Positions 27,981 to 35,838 of a stretch of 41,288 nt of DNA are shown here, piece after piece; position 1 is the first letter of the stretch, and each line of letters begins with the position of its first letter. The DNA lies in assembly GCA_030622135.1 (NCBI GenBank), contig JAUXGL010000013.1, forward strand, positions 1 to 41,288, read 5' to 3'. The position numbers were made by a program, and so were the translations under genes. The notes under the pieces are model-generated. The model was not told the origin of the DNA, made no database searches, and worked only from the letters and a program-made list of their open reading frames with translations. Origin of the DNA: Deltaproteobacteria bacterium (GTDB taxonomy: Bacteria > Myxococcota > B64-G9).

Positions 27981-28053
27981 GGGCCCATAGCTCAGCGGCT
28001 AGAGCCACCGGCTCATAACCGGTTGGTCCCAGGTTCGAATCCTGGTGGGCCCA
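27981..28053 (+). tRNA. tRNA with CAU anticodon, probably tRNA-Ile2 (lysidine type), otherwise elongator tRNA-Met
   Basis: 73 bases with a full cloverleaf. The acceptor is GGGCCCA/TGGGCCC, D stem GCTC/GAGC, anticodon stem ACCGG/CCGGT with loop CTCATAA (CAT at 28014-28016), and T arm CCAGG-TTCGAAT-CCTGG, with discriminator A28053. CCA is not encoded; a T6 run follows. CAU tRNAs are Met or, after TilS modification, Ile2. C4-G69 and C5-G68 pairs and overall likeness to bacterial Ile2 favour Ile2. It begins 4 bases after rpoD, so it may be processed from that operon's transcript. Confidence 0.93.
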
Positions 28054-28061
28054 TTTTTTCG

Positions 28062-28090
28062 TTGACAGCCAAAAGAGGGAAGGGTAGCTT
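28062..28090 (+). promoter_or_regulatory. Sigma-70 promoter in front of a structured RNA
   Basis: A perfect TTGACA (28062-28067), 17 bases, then TAGCTT (28085-28090; three of six match TATAAT). It lies between the tRNA and a terminator-ending RNA segment, so transcription would begin near 28097. Confidence 0.6.
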
Positions 28091-28096
28091 CGCCCC

Positions 28097-28220
28097 ATGC
28101 TGGACGCCGGAATCATGAAGAGTCCAGGGTTCCTTGATACTAAGCGGGGCATCGCAAGGAAGCGATTGCCCCGGTGAGGTAAGGTGATGCGTCCGGACCC
28201 CCCCCCGGGCGCATTTTTTT
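28097..28220 (+). ncRNA. Unassigned structured RNA: small RNA or transcription-attenuating leader
   Basis: About 120 bases with three hairpins. Hairpin 1 is CTGGAC/GTCCAG (28100-28105 with 28122-28127). Hairpin 2 is GGGGCATCGC (28146-28155) with GCGATTGCCCC (28162-28172), one bulged T and a loop AAGGAA. Hairpin 3 is the terminator. A GGA occurs in each loop, as in CsrA/RsmA-binding RNAs. It does not match SRP RNA, RNase P RNA, tmRNA or a riboswitch that I can recall. The terminator lies 33 bases before the zinc-ribbon start, so it could also be a cis leader of the zinc-ribbon/rnhA/formate dehydrogenase genes. Confidence 0.55.
28188..28220 (+). terminator. Intrinsic terminator
   Basis: A nine-pair stem TGCGTCCGG (28188-28196) with CCGGGCGCA (28205-28213) has one G-U pair and a C-rich 8-base loop. 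Seven T follow immediately (28214-28220). Confidence 0.88.
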
Positions 28221-28253
28221 ATGGTGTGGATTTTGGCCTAGGAGGCATTAAAC

Positions 28254-29018
28254 GTGACACCCCTGCAGACGTTGAAGGCGTTGGTTAGCCTGCAAGAGAT
28301 CGATGTACGCATCCACGAGTTGGAGAAAGACTGCCAGCAGATACCTTCAAGATTGGCTGAGATTGAGGCGATCCTGGGGAGCCGGAATCAGGAGCTGGCC
28401 GGGGAGCGCAATCAGCTTGACGAGGCCGAGATGGCCCGGAGGCTATTGGATGGTGACCTGAAGGCGGAGAAGGAGAAGATCAAGAAGTGGGATGTGCGCC
28501 TTTCAGAGATCCGCGGCAACCGGGACTACCAAGCGCTCTCCCGGGAGATCGAGGCGACCCGGAAAGCCAACCTGGGCATCGAGGACGAGATCTTGAAGAA
28601 AATGCAGGAGATCGAGGACTTGAAAACCAGCATTTCCCAAAAAGAGGAAGACTTAGCCGAGCTGGATGGGGGGCTGTCGGTGGAACGGAGTGAGCTCGAG
28701 GAGAAACTCCGGTCGATCAATGACAAGATCGCCGGAGAGGATCGGCTCAGAACCAAGGCCAAGAAGGCCGTGGAGGCCGTGGACGGCCGCTGGCTAAGGC
28801 AATACGATACCATCCGGACGCGGCGCGACGGGGTGGCGGTGGTGGCGGTTCTCGACGAGCATTGCCTGGGTTGCCACATGGGTATCCCGCCCCAGCTCTA
28901 CAACATCGTTCTAAGGGGCGAGCGCATCGAAACTTGTCCTCACTGCCACCGTATCGTCTACTACAAGCAGTCGCTGGATGTCCTTGACGAAGATTTCCTG
29001 CAAGCCGACAATGGTTAG
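28254..29018 (+). CDS. C4-type zinc-ribbon, coiled-coil protein (DUF164/CdsZ-like)
   Basis: 254 aa. GTG 28254 has AGGAGG 8 bases upstream. Residues about 5-185 form a long antiparallel coiled coil, with a conserved turn near SEIRGNRDYQALSREIEATR. The last roughly 45 residues hold a zinc ribbon: C-x2-C in EHCLGCHMGIPPQ and C-x2-C in ETCPHCHRIVY. The family is common in bacteria near rnhA; its molecular role is not settled, though proposals include nucleic-acid or substrate-adaptor functions. The stop overlaps the rnhA start by 8 bases. A terminator and structured RNA precede it. Confidence 0.85.
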   Translation: MTPLQTLKALVSLQEIDVRIHELEKDCQQIPSRLAEIEAILGSRNQELAGERNQLDEAEMARRLLDGDLKAEKEKIKKWDVRLSEIRGNRDYQALSREIEATRKANLGIEDEILKKMQEIEDLKTSISQKEEDLAELDGGLSVERSELEEKLRSINDKIAGEDRLRTKAKKAVEAVDGRWLRQYDTIRTRRDGVAVVAVLDEHCLGCHMGIPPQLYNIVLRGERIETCPHCHRIVYYKQSLDVLDEDFLQADNG

Positions 29019-29460
29019 AGCCGAGCGCGAGTCGAGAGAATTGGTGCTCTACACCGACGGAGCCTCGCGGGGCAATCCCGGCCCCTCGGGCGCCGGCGCG
29101 CTGATTACCGACAAGGCAGGAACCATCGTGGCGGAGGAGGCCGTCTATCTCGGCGAGGTGACCAACAACCAGGCCGAGTATCAGGCGCTGCTCATCGGCC
29201 TGAAGGCGGTGGTCGAGTTGGCCCCTTCCCGGTTGACCGTGCGCATGGATTCGGAGTTGATCGTGAAGCAGCTCAACGGCGAATACCGGGTGCGCAACCG
29301 TAACCTGTTGCCCCTCTACGGCCGCGCCCGGGAGTTCATACGGCGGCTTGCCGATGTAAGAGTCGTCCACGTGCCCCGGGAACAAAACGTCCAAGCCGAC
29401 CGGCTGGCCAACCAGGCCATTGACAACCGGAGCGAACATGGAACAATCTCAATGGATTGA
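29011..29460 (+). CDS. rnhA: Ribonuclease HI
   Basis: 149 aa. It cleaves RNA in RNA-DNA hybrids. The four acidic catalytic residues are visible: Asp in YTDGASRGNPGPSGAG, Glu in NNQAEYQALL, Asp in RMDSELIVKQL and the final Asp in QADRLANQA. The form is the compact, E. coli-like type without an N-terminal hybrid-binding domain. ATG 29011 overlaps the zinc-ribbon stop and the gene end overlaps the nuoE-like start by 23 bases, so all are co-translated in one transcript, though rnhA has no obvious role in formate metabolism. Confidence 0.92.
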   Translation: MVRAERESRELVLYTDGASRGNPGPSGAGALITDKAGTIVAEEAVYLGEVTNNQAEYQALLIGLKAVVELAPSRLTVRMDSELIVKQLNGEYRVRNRNLLPLYGRAREFIRRLADVRVVHVPREQNVQADRLANQAIDNRSEHGTISMD

Positions 29461-29962
29461 GAAGATCGGCGAGAGGTTCGAGTCGAAGCCGCAGTACCTG
29501 ATTCCCGTCCTGCAGTTCATCCAGTCGGACGCTGGTTACCTGCCACAGGAAGCCATGCAGGCGGCCGCTCGGTACCTGCGCATCTCGGAGAGCAAGGTGT
29601 ACGGCGCGGCCAGCTTCTACGCGCAGTTCTACTTCGAGCCCCGGGGCCGCAACAAGGTGACCGTTTGCCGAGGAACTGCTTGTCATGTCAGGGGAAGTGG
29701 GAGGATCCTGGGCGATTTGGAGAAGTACCTTGGGGTAGCGGCGGGGAGAACCACAAAAGATTTTTCGTTCACCCTGGAGACGGTGGCTTGCTTCGGCGCC
29801 TGCGCTCTGGCGCCGGTGGCGGTAGTCAACGATCGCGTGCACGGTCGGCAGACCTCCGCATCGTTGAAGAAGATCGTTGACGAAGTGGGGGTGGCCGTCC
29901 GCAAGCGGGCGGTTACGCGCGGAATCAGGCGGAAGAGTGCACGCTCGAAACGGAAAAAATGA
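29438..29962 (+). CDS. NuoE-like 2Fe-2S thioredoxin-fold subunit of an NAD-linked oxidoreductase
   Basis: 174 aa. The N-terminal helical part begins EKIGERFESKPQYLIPVLQ, and AGYLPQEAMQAAARYLRIS is typical of NuoE/HydC. The 2Fe-2S ligands are C-x4-C in VCRGTACHVRG and C-x3-C in ACFGACALAP. The last 20 residues are Lys/Arg-rich. In such complexes NuoE passes electrons from the flavin subunit. It is followed 19 bases later by the NuoF-GltD fusion and then fdhA, so it is the small electron-transfer subunit of a soluble formate dehydrogenase by context. ATG 29438 was preferred over an upstream TTG within rnhA. Confidence 0.9.
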   Translation: MEQSQWIEKIGERFESKPQYLIPVLQFIQSDAGYLPQEAMQAAARYLRISESKVYGAASFYAQFYFEPRGRNKVTVCRGTACHVRGSGRILGDLEKYLGVAAGRTTKDFSFTLETVACFGACALAPVAVVNDRVHGRQTSASLKKIVDEVGVAVRKRAVTRGIRRKSARSKRKK

Positions 29963-29981
29963 TCCAAGGGAGTGCGGTACC

Positions 29982-32900
29982 GTGAGATTAGAACAGCGCA
30001 TCGAGCATGCGAAAGACAAATGGAAGCGGCTTCAAGAAGGTGAGAGACCTCTGATCTTTGTGGGCAGCGCCACCTGTGGTCTTGCCTCCGGCGCGGGGGA
30101 GGTGACCGAGGCCATCCATGCGGAGCTCAAGCGCCTGAGGGTGAAGGCCGAGGTGATCCCCGTCGGTTGCATCGGCATGTGCTTCGCCGAGCCGCTCGTC
30201 GACGTCAAGTTGCCCGGCCAGCCTCAAATTTGCTACTCTCAGATGACTCCCCGCAAGGTGAAAAAGATTGCCAAAGCCCACTTGAAGGCCAAAAGACCGC
30301 TGGCCCGCTACGCAATGGGTGTCCACGGGGGTGTAGCCTTTGGCGGCATCCCCCCGCTTTTCGAATTGCCGGTGCTCAAGCCCCAGGTTCGGATCGTCCT
30401 GCGCAACTGCGGGATTATAAATCCCGTTAGCCTGGATCATTATCTGGCTCATGATGGCTACCAGGGTCTCATGCGGGCCCTTTCCATGAAGCCCGAAGAT
30501 GTGATCGAGGAGGTGATCCGGTCCGGGCTTCGGGGGCGTGGCGGCGGTGGATTTCCCACCGGGCAGAAGTGGAAGTTCTGCCGGGCCTCTTCGGGCGACG
30601 ACAAGTACCTCATTTGCAACGCCGACGAGGGTGATCCCGGGGCCTTCATGGACCGCTCCGTGCTCGAGGGCGATCCCCACACGGTACTGGAGGGCATGTG
30701 CATCGCCGCCTACGCCATCGGGGCTAACCATGGATACATTTACATCCGGGCCGAGTATCCTCTGGCAATCTCGCGGCTTCGCAACGCGCTCGCGCAGATG
30801 GAGGAATCCGGTCTCCTGGGCGATGACATCCTCGGTTCCGGTTTCTCCTTCGACATCCAGATCAAGGAAGGTGCCGGCGCCTTCGTCTGCGGCGAGGAAA
30901 CCGCCCTGATCGCCAGCATCGAGGGCGAGCGGGGCATGCCCAAGCCGCGCCCTCCCTTTCCGGCTGTCAAGGGCTTGTTTCAACAACCTTCCAACATCAA
31001 CAATGTGGAGACTCTCGCCAACGTGTCCAACATCCTGCGCCGGGACGCCGATTGGTTCGCCGGCTTCGGGACCGAGAAGTCCAAGGGCACCAAGACCTTC
31101 GCCCTGGCCGGCAAGATAAACCGCCCGGGCTTGATCGAGGTGCCAATGGGTATCTCCCTGGGCGAGGTGGTTTACGGCATCGGCGGTGGCATACCCAAAA
31201 ACGGGAAGTTCAAGGCGGCGCAGACCGGTGGTCCTTCCGGTGGTTGCCTGCCCGCAAAGTTTCTCGACACTCCCATCGACTACGAGAATCTGGCCCGGGC
31301 CGGCTCGATCATGGGCTCGGGAGGTCTGGTGGTCACCGACGATGCCACCTGCATGGTGGATATAGCCCGCTACTTTCTCACCTTCACCCAGAGTGAGTCC
31401 TGCGGCAAGTGTACCCCCTGCCGATTGGGAACCAAAGAGATGCTCAGCATCCTGGAGAGGATCTGCGCGGGCGACGGCCGTTCCGGAGACATCGAGCTGC
31501 TGGAGATCATCGGAAAGGCCGTGCAGCGGGCCTCCCTGTGTGGTCTGGGGCAGACCGCCCCGAACCCGGTGCTGACCACCATCCGGTACTTCCGCGAGGA
31601 GTACGAGGAGCACATCCACAAGAAGCACTGCCGGGCCGCCGTGTGCAAGGGCCTGGTCGAGGCCCCCTGCCAGCACACTTGCCCCGCCGGCGTGGAGGCC
31701 CACAAGTACGTTCGCGCCATCGGCCGCGGCAAGTTTGACGAGGCGTATCTGATCGTGAGGGAGCGCATGCCGCTGCCCTCGGTCTGTGGTCTGGTCTGTT
31801 TCCACCCATGCGAGACCCGCTGCCGGAGGGGATCTCTGGACGAGCCCATCGCCGTCCGTGCCTTGAAGGGGGCGGCGGTTCGCTACGGTGCGCGGGCCGA
31901 GGCCAAAACGGGCAAGCCTGCGAAACCCACCGGCAAGAAAGTGGCCGTGGTAGGCTCGGGTCCCGCCGGCCTCACCGCGGCCTACTATTTGTCCAAGCTC
32001 TGCGGCCACCGAGTGACCGTCTTCGAATCGCTGCCCGCGCTCGGCGGCATGCTCCGCGTGGGCATCCCCCGCTACCGCCTGCCGGAGAAAGACCTGGAGC
32101 ACGACATCAAAATCGTTCGCAAGGCCGGCGTGGTCTTCAAGACCCGGGCGAAGATCGGGTCCGCGGCCGCCTTGAAGCGGAAGGGCTTCAACGCCGTTTT
32201 CCTGTCTCTGGGTGCCCACACGGGGTTTAACCTGGGCGTTCCCGGTGACGGTTCGAAGGGTGTCATGGACTGCGTGGAGTTTCTGCGCAACGTTTCGTCG
32301 GGCCAGCCGGTGAAGCTGGGCAAACGCGTCGCCGTGGTAGGCGGCGGTAACTCCGCCGTCGACACCGCACGGACGTCGCGGCGTCTGGGTGCCGAGGTGA
32401 CCATCCTCTATCGCCGTTCGCGGGAGGAGATGCCCGCCGACGAGCAGGAAATACTCGACGCTCTGGAAGAAGGCGTAAATCTCGAGATCTTGACCTTGCC
32501 GATCAAGATCCGCTCGGGGAAAAAGGGGCTGAAGGTCACCTGCCGGCGCATGCAGCTCGGCGACATGGACGCGAGCGGCCGGCGGAGGCCGGTGCCCATC
32601 GAGGGAAGCGAGTACACCCGGGAGTTCGACAGCGTGCTGGCCGCCATCGGCCAGCAGCCGGAGATTCCCGGCAGGTTGGGTGTGGATGTGGGCCGCCGGC
32701 AGCGGATCGGCGTGGACGAGCTGACCCTGCAGACCTCCGTTCCCGGCGTCTTCGCCGGCGGCGACGTGGTTACCGGACCGGCTTCGGTGGTGGGAGCCAT
32801 CGCCCACGGCCGTCTGGCCGCGGAAGCCATCGACCGGTACCTGGGCGGGAGCGGTGTCATCGAGGAGAAGTTGGCGCCCGAGGAGGATCTCTCCAAGCTC

Positions 32901-33062
32901 CCGCCGCTCTCGTCGGAGACCCGGGCCAGGCTGCGGCCCGAGATGCCCCACCGGGCGGTGAAAGCCCGGGTGAAGAATTTTCAGCAGGTGGAACTGGGAT
33001 ACTCCCGCGAGGCGGCCGTCTTGGAAGCCGGTCGTTGCCTGCGGTGCGATCTGGAGGAATGA
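29982..33062 (+). CDS. NuoF-type NAD(H)/FMN subunit fused to a GltD/NfnB-type FAD-NAD(P) oxidoreductase
   Basis: 1026 aa from GTG 29982 (AAGGGAG about 10 bases upstream). Residues 25-110 form a thioredoxin-like 2Fe-2S part (TCGLASGA, CIGMC). The NuoF core has GRGGGGFPTGQKW, CNADEGDPGAF and EETALIASIEG, then SLBB. A 4Fe-4S site is C474-x2-C477-x2-C480 (CGKCTPC). From about 550 comes a GltD-type double-cluster domain (CQHTCPAGVEAHKY; CGLVCFHPCETRC). An FAD fold follows with GSGPAG near 658-663, and a second dinucleotide fold with GGGNSA near 787-792 and RR downstream, suggestive of NADP(H). Fusions or pairings of NuoF and GltD/NfnB modules are known in flavin-based bifurcating enzymes. It starts 19 bases after the NuoE-like gene and ends 4 bases before fdhA. 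Confidence 0.9.
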   Translation: MRLEQRIEHAKDKWKRLQEGERPLIFVGSATCGLASGAGEVTEAIHAELKRLRVKAEVIPVGCIGMCFAEPLVDVKLPGQPQICYSQMTPRKVKKIAKAHLKAKRPLARYAMGVHGGVAFGGIPPLFELPVLKPQVRIVLRNCGIINPVSLDHYLAHDGYQGLMRALSMKPEDVIEEVIRSGLRGRGGGGFPTGQKWKFCRASSGDDKYLICNADEGDPGAFMDRSVLEGDPHTVLEGMCIAAYAIGANHGYIYIRAEYPLAISRLRNALAQMEESGLLGDDILGSGFSFDIQIKEGAGAFVCGEETALIASIEGERGMPKPRPPFPAVKGLFQQPSNINNVETLANVSNILRRDADWFAGFGTEKSKGTKTFALAGKINRPGLIEVPMGISLGEVVYGIGGGIPKNGKFKAAQTGGPSGGCLPAKFLDTPIDYENLARAGSIMGSGGLVVTDDATCMVDIARYFLTFTQSESCGKCTPCRLGTKEMLSILERICAGDGRSGDIELLEIIGKAVQRASLCGLGQTAPNPVLTTIRYFREEYEEHIHKKHCRAAVCKGLVEAPCQHTCPAGVEAHKYVRAIGRGKFDEAYLIVRERMPLPSVCGLVCFHPCETRCRRGSLDEPIAVRALKGAAVRYGARAEAKTGKPAKPTGKKVAVVGSGPAGLTAAYYLSKLCGHRVTVFESLPALGGMLRVGIPRYRLPEKDLEHDIKIVRKAGVVFKTRAKIGSAAALKRKGFNAVFLSLGAHTGFNLGVPGDGSKGVMDCVEFLRNVSSGQPVKLGKRVAVVGGGNSAVDTARTSRRLGAEVTILYRRSREEMPADEQEILDALEEGVNLEILTLPIKIRSGKKGLKVTCRRMQLGDMDASGRRRPVPIEGSEYTREFDSVLAAIGQQPEIPGRLGVDVGRRQRIGVDELTLQTSVPGVFAGGDVVTGPASVVGAIAHGRLAAEAIDRYLGGSGVIEEKLAPEEDLSKLPPLSSETRARLRPEMPHRAVKARVKNFQQVELGYSREAAVLEAGRCLRCDLEE

Positions 33063-33066
33063 GCCC

Positions 33067-35736
33067 ATGGCCGACGTGACATTGATAATCGACGGCAGAG
33101 AGGTGCAGGTTGAGCCCGGCACTACCATCTTGAAGGCCGCCGGCCAGGTGGGCGTGCGCATTCCTACGCTTTGCTATCACCCGGATCTGGAGCCCTACGG
33201 AGGTTGTCGCCTGTGCATCGTCAAGGTCGAGGGCATGCGCGGCATGCCCCCCGCCTGTATTACCCAGGTGGCCGAGGGCATGCAGGTGACCACCGAGGAC
33301 GAGGAGATTTTAGAGACCCGCCGGATGGTCTTGCGGCTCCTTCTGGCCGATCACCCCTCCGACTGTCTTAGCTGCCGTGCCAACCTGGACTGCGAGCTGC
33401 AAAAACTGGCCCACGAGTTGGGCGTTCGCGAGCACGGCATGATTCCCATCGAGCGCGAGGGCACCGTCGACGAATCCAACCCGGTTTTCGTCCGCGACAT
33501 GAACCGCTGTGTCCTGTGTGCCCGGTGCGTAAAGACCTGCAGCGAGATCCTGGGACTGCATGCCATCGACTTCATCGGCCGCGGTCATCGAACGGAAGTG
33601 GGACCGTTTTTGGGGGGCGAGATTGCGAAAAGCATCTGCGAGTCCTGCGGCGAGTGCGTGGTGCACTGTCCCACCGGTGCCCTGTACTACCGTGACGTTC
33701 CTCCCCAGGTGGAGCGGGAGGTCAAGGTCATCTGCCCATACTGCGGCACCGGCTGCGGGATCCTCCTGGGAGTGAGAAAGGACAAGATCGTCTCCGCCCG
33801 GGGCGATCGCCAGAACCCGGTGAACCGCGGCAACCTCTGCGTGAAGGGCCGCTTCGGCTCTTACCAGTACGTCAACGACGAAAAACGCCTGACCCGGCCG
33901 CTGATCAGAAAGGAGGGTGAGCTGATCGAGTCGACCTGGGACGAGGCGCTGGGATTGGTGGCCCGTAAGTTCGGCCAATACCAGGGCGACGCCTTCGCGG
34001 CCTTCTCCTCCGCCAAGGTCGCCAACGAGGACAACTACCTGCTTCAGAAGCTTACCCGGGTGGTGCAGCGGTCGAACAACATAGACCACTGCGCCCGGCT
34101 CTGACACAGCTCCACGGTCGCCGGTCTGGCGGCCGCATTCGGCAGTGGGGCAATGACCAACTCGATCGAGTGCTTCTCGAAGGCCGAGGTCATCCTGGTC
34201 ATCGGCTCCAATACCACCGAGAACCACCCGGTAATCGCCAACCGAATAAGGCGCGCGGTCAACCGCGGCACGAAGTTGCTCTTGTTCGATCCCCGCGACA
34301 TCCCCCTGACACGCCAGGCCATCTTGTGGTGCCGCCAGAAGCCCGGCACCGACGTGGCCTTGATCAACGGGCTGATGCACGTGATCGTCAGGGAAGGCCT
34401 GGCCGACATGGACTTTGTGGAGAAGCGCACCGAGGGCTACGAGGAGCTACGCTCGACCGTCGCCAAGTACACCCCCCGGATGGTCTCCAAGATCACCGGC
34501 GTTTCGGAGAAGGACATCATCCAGGCGGCTCGCATCTACGCCTCGGGCAAGCCGGCGTCCATAGCTTACGCCATGGGTATCACCCAGCACACCACCGTCA
34601 CCGACAATGTGAAATCTTTGGCCAACCTGGCCATGCTCTGCGGCAACATGGGCGTCGAGGGCGGTGGGGTCAATCCGCTACGGGGACAGAACAATGTTCA
34701 GGGCGCCTGCGATGTGGGCGCCCTGCCCAACGTATACCCGGGCTACCAGAAGGTCGTCGACCCCATAGCCCGGGACAAGTTCGAGAAGGCCTGGGACATC
34801 GAGCTGAATGCCAATAACGGTCTCACCATCACCGAGATGCTCGATGCCGCGGAGTCCGGCCGGGTGAAGGTCCTTTACATCATGGGCGAAAACCCCATGC
34901 TGAGCGATCCCGACAGCACCCACGTGGAAAAGTCCCTGAAGGCCTGCGAATTCCTGGTGGTCCAGGACATATTCCTGACCGAGACGGCCAAGCTTGCCGA
35001 TGTAGTCCTGCCCGCCAGCAGCTATGCCGAGCGCGACGGCACGTTCACCAACACGGAGCGGCGCGTGCAGCTCTCCCACCGGGTCATCGATCCGCTGCCC
35101 GGCACCAAGCCTGACTGGGAGATCATCTGCGAGCTTTCCAACCGCCTGGGTTACCCCATGCGCTACGAGTCCGTGTCCGAAATCACAGACGAGATCGCCA
35201 AGGTCACCCCCCAGTACGGCGGCATCCTTTACGAGCGCCTGGAGAAAGGCGAGCAGCTCTGCTGGCCTTGCCCGCTCCCCAATCACCCGGGAACCCCGAT
35301 CCTCCACCAGGACAAGTTCACCCGCGGCCTGGGCAAGTTCCACGCCCTAGATTTCATTCCCCCTGCCGAGCTGCCCGACGTGAAGTACCCCATGATCCTG
35401 ACAACCGGCCGCGTTTTGCAGCACTTCCACACCGGTACCATGACCAGGAAGTCGAAAGGCCTAGAAGCCCTGGCTCCCAGCCCCTTCGTCGAGGTCAATC
35501 CAAAAGACGCCCAAAAGCTCGGCGTGGAAGACGGCGATTGGGTCAAGGTATCCTCCCGCCGCGGCTCGATCGAGTTGACCGCGAAGGTGGACGATAAAGT
35601 CGGCGTCGGCGTCATCTTCATCCCCTTCCACTACCACGAAGCCGTCGTCAACACGCTGACCAACCCCGCCCTGGATCCAATCGCCAAGATCCCCGAATAC
35701 AAAGTCTGCGCCGCCCGGCTGGAAACGACGGCCTGA
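33067..35736 (+). CDS. fdhA: Selenocysteine-containing formate dehydrogenase catalytic subunit (in-frame UGA at 34102-34104)
   Basis: 889 aa reading UGA 34102-34104 as selenocysteine 346. GGAGG lies about 9 bases before ATG. An N-terminal 2Fe-2S domain (CYHPDLEPYGGCRLC), a His-Cys3 4Fe-4S site (DHPSDCLSCRANLDC) and two 4Fe-4S motifs (CVLCARCVKTC; CESCGECVVHC) lead to the molybdopterin domain. That begins CPYCGTGC...GNLCVKG. Around the UGA the residues are DHCARL-U-HSSTVAGL, and the next stretch is AFGSGAMTNSIE, matching the active site of formate dehydrogenase H. The downstream half is a normal molybdopterin dinucleotide-binding domain with no frame change. It oxidises formate to CO2 or the reverse. 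selA, selB, selC and fdhD are not in the window. Confidence 0.95.
34105..34135 (+). promoter_or_regulatory. SECIS element directing selenocysteine at UGA 34102-34104
   Basis: An 8-pair stem, CGGTCGCC (34115-34122) with GGCGGCCG (34128-34135) and one U-G pair, closes a GGTCT loop (34123-34127). The loop begins 18 bases after the UGA. E. coli fdhF has the same GGUCU apical sequence at nearly the same distance, the feature bound by SelB. Confidence 0.9.
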
Positions 35737-35747
35737 CCGTTCGATTT

Positions 35748-35834
35748 GGCGCTTGTTGATGAAAACGCGACAACATGTTGTCAGGCAGGTTGGTGATGGC
35801 AGCGAGTACCCACGAAGTCTTGAAAAAAGCGTAG
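35748..35834 (+). repeat. Dispersed intergenic repeat, copy 2 (87 bp)
   Basis: It matches 9373-9486 with 7 substitutions over 87 aligned bases and lacks the 27-base segment that holds the left arm of the distal hairpin in copy 1. The palindrome ACAACATGTTGT is intact. The TTGTCG/CGACAA stem becomes TTGTTG/CGACAA, keeping pairing through a U-G pair. It fills the gap between fdhA and the convergent lipoprotein gene. Confidence 0.8.
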
Positions 35835-35838
35835 ATCT

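Noticed and set aside
28097-28220. SRP RNA, RNase P RNA, tmRNA, tRNA-Sec or a known riboswitch
   Set aside because: Conserved cores of these RNAs are absent and the length is wrong for most of them.
29988-33161. Open frame of about 1057 codons on the minus strand opposite the NuoF-GltD gene
   Set aside because: Shadow frame produced by high-GC codon bias; no domain or signature is visible, while the plus strand is clearly coding.
34102-34104. Reading the TGA as a true stop giving two genes or a broken fdhA
   Set aside because: Frame is unchanged across it, the active-site context is the known Sec position, and a SECIS hairpin follows.
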